A stretch of 12,944 nt of DNA from positions 398-13,341 of the forward strand of contig DCHX01000014.1 of assembly GCA_002315685.1 (NCBI GenBank), given 5' to 3'. This DNA is from Ruminococcaceae bacterium UBA1741. GTDB taxonomy: Bacteria; Bacillota; Clostridia; Oscillospirales; Acutalibacteraceae. Below the pieces are notes generated by a model, which worked only from the letters and a program-made list of their open reading frames with translations, searched no databases and was not told the origin of the DNA. Positions 12,762 through 12,944 of the stretch are shown here, piece by piece (the first letter of the stretch is position 1; the number at the start of each line of letters is the position of its first letter). Made by a program: the position numbers and the translations under genes.

Positions 12762-12944
12762 TGCGTATGATTGTTGCTATCAGGACAACAGAGCCGCTTG
12801 AGCATACGCCGAGTATCGTGAGCATCACACCGTTGAAGTCACCGAAATCCACCGGTGGCAGGGAAGAATTCAGTATCCACTTATACGGAGTTCCTCCTAT
12901 TTTCAGTATGATTTTAACGATTTCGTCTGCATAATACGCAAGCA
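12742..12944 (-). CDS. C-terminal end of a membrane or surface-anchored protein (partial)
   Basis: The visible frame enters from beyond the window and ends at TAA (12744-12742). It reads YYADEIVKIILKIGGTPYKW, then SSLPPVDFGDFNGV, a hydrophobic span MLTILGVCSSGSVVLIATII, and a short tail RKKVYSI. A single C-terminal membrane helix followed by a basic tail resembles Gram-positive surface-protein anchors, but the LPxTG motif is not intact (LPPVD, then FGD where TGD is common). The last residues after RKK overlap the DUF6462-like remnant in another frame, so the natural C-terminus may have been replaced at the A6 junction. Family not recognised; coding status is moderately supported by length and hydropathy. 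Confidence 0.45.
   Translation of the reverse strand, partial: LAYYADEIVKIILKIGGTPYKWILNSSLPPVDFGDFNGVMLTILGVCSSGSVVLIATIIRKKVYSI

Overview
The window looks like a chromosomal segment of a low-GC Gram-positive anaerobe, most likely a clostridial gut-type bacterium. Four things suggest this: the AT-rich intergenic DNA, strong GGAGG-type ribosome binding sites, an SRP RNA-dnaX-ybaB-recR cluster in the Firmicutes order, and a Tn916-type integrase with a DUF6462-like remnant beside it. The genus cannot be fixed from the sequence alone.

Left part (1-4062, plus strand). Two look-alike terminator + extended -10 promoter modules precede a multipass membrane acyltransferase-like gene and a small VOC/glyoxalase-fold gene. 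Next comes a two-gene unit: a divergent dicarboxylate/cation symporter-like (SDF) protein with an unusual cytosolic N-terminal domain, then a flavodoxin-like protein. A bidirectional hairpin terminator separates these from the convergent genes on the right.

Core housekeeping block (4067-7041, minus strand). A strong promoter drives the SRP RNA (ffs). It is followed without visible terminator by dnaX (clamp loader), ybaB (nucleoid-associated protein), recR (recombination repair) and a UPF0291/DUF896 small protein. ybaB/recR and recR/DUF896 overlap by one base, so this reads as one operon.

Divergent block (7049-10213, plus strand). A promoter embedded in a perfect 20-bp tandem repeat drives a left-handed beta-helix nucleotidyl/acyltransferase-like protein, a Nudix hydrolase, a RING-like zinc-finger/DUF2628 membrane protein and galU (UDP-glucose synthesis). 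It ends at a perfect palindromic terminator. Gene packing (overlaps of 11 and 4 nt, then an 11-nt gap) suggests one operon with a nucleotide-sugar/envelope theme.

Mobile/accessory block (10214-12944). A truncated REP-associated (IS200-like) transposase is flanked by two 98-bp near-identical direct repeats rich in hairpins, with a third, inverted REP-like hairpin inside its coding sequence. Next is a likely end of an integrative element: a 190-nt gene-free stretch with short helically phased repeats, a Tn916-type tyrosine integrase, a ribbon-helix-helix regulator with a candidate operator over its own promoter, and a start-less DUF6462-like (excisionase-type) remnant. The remnant runs into the 3' end of a membrane or surface protein gene that leaves the window. 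This right end looks like a rearranged or decaying element.
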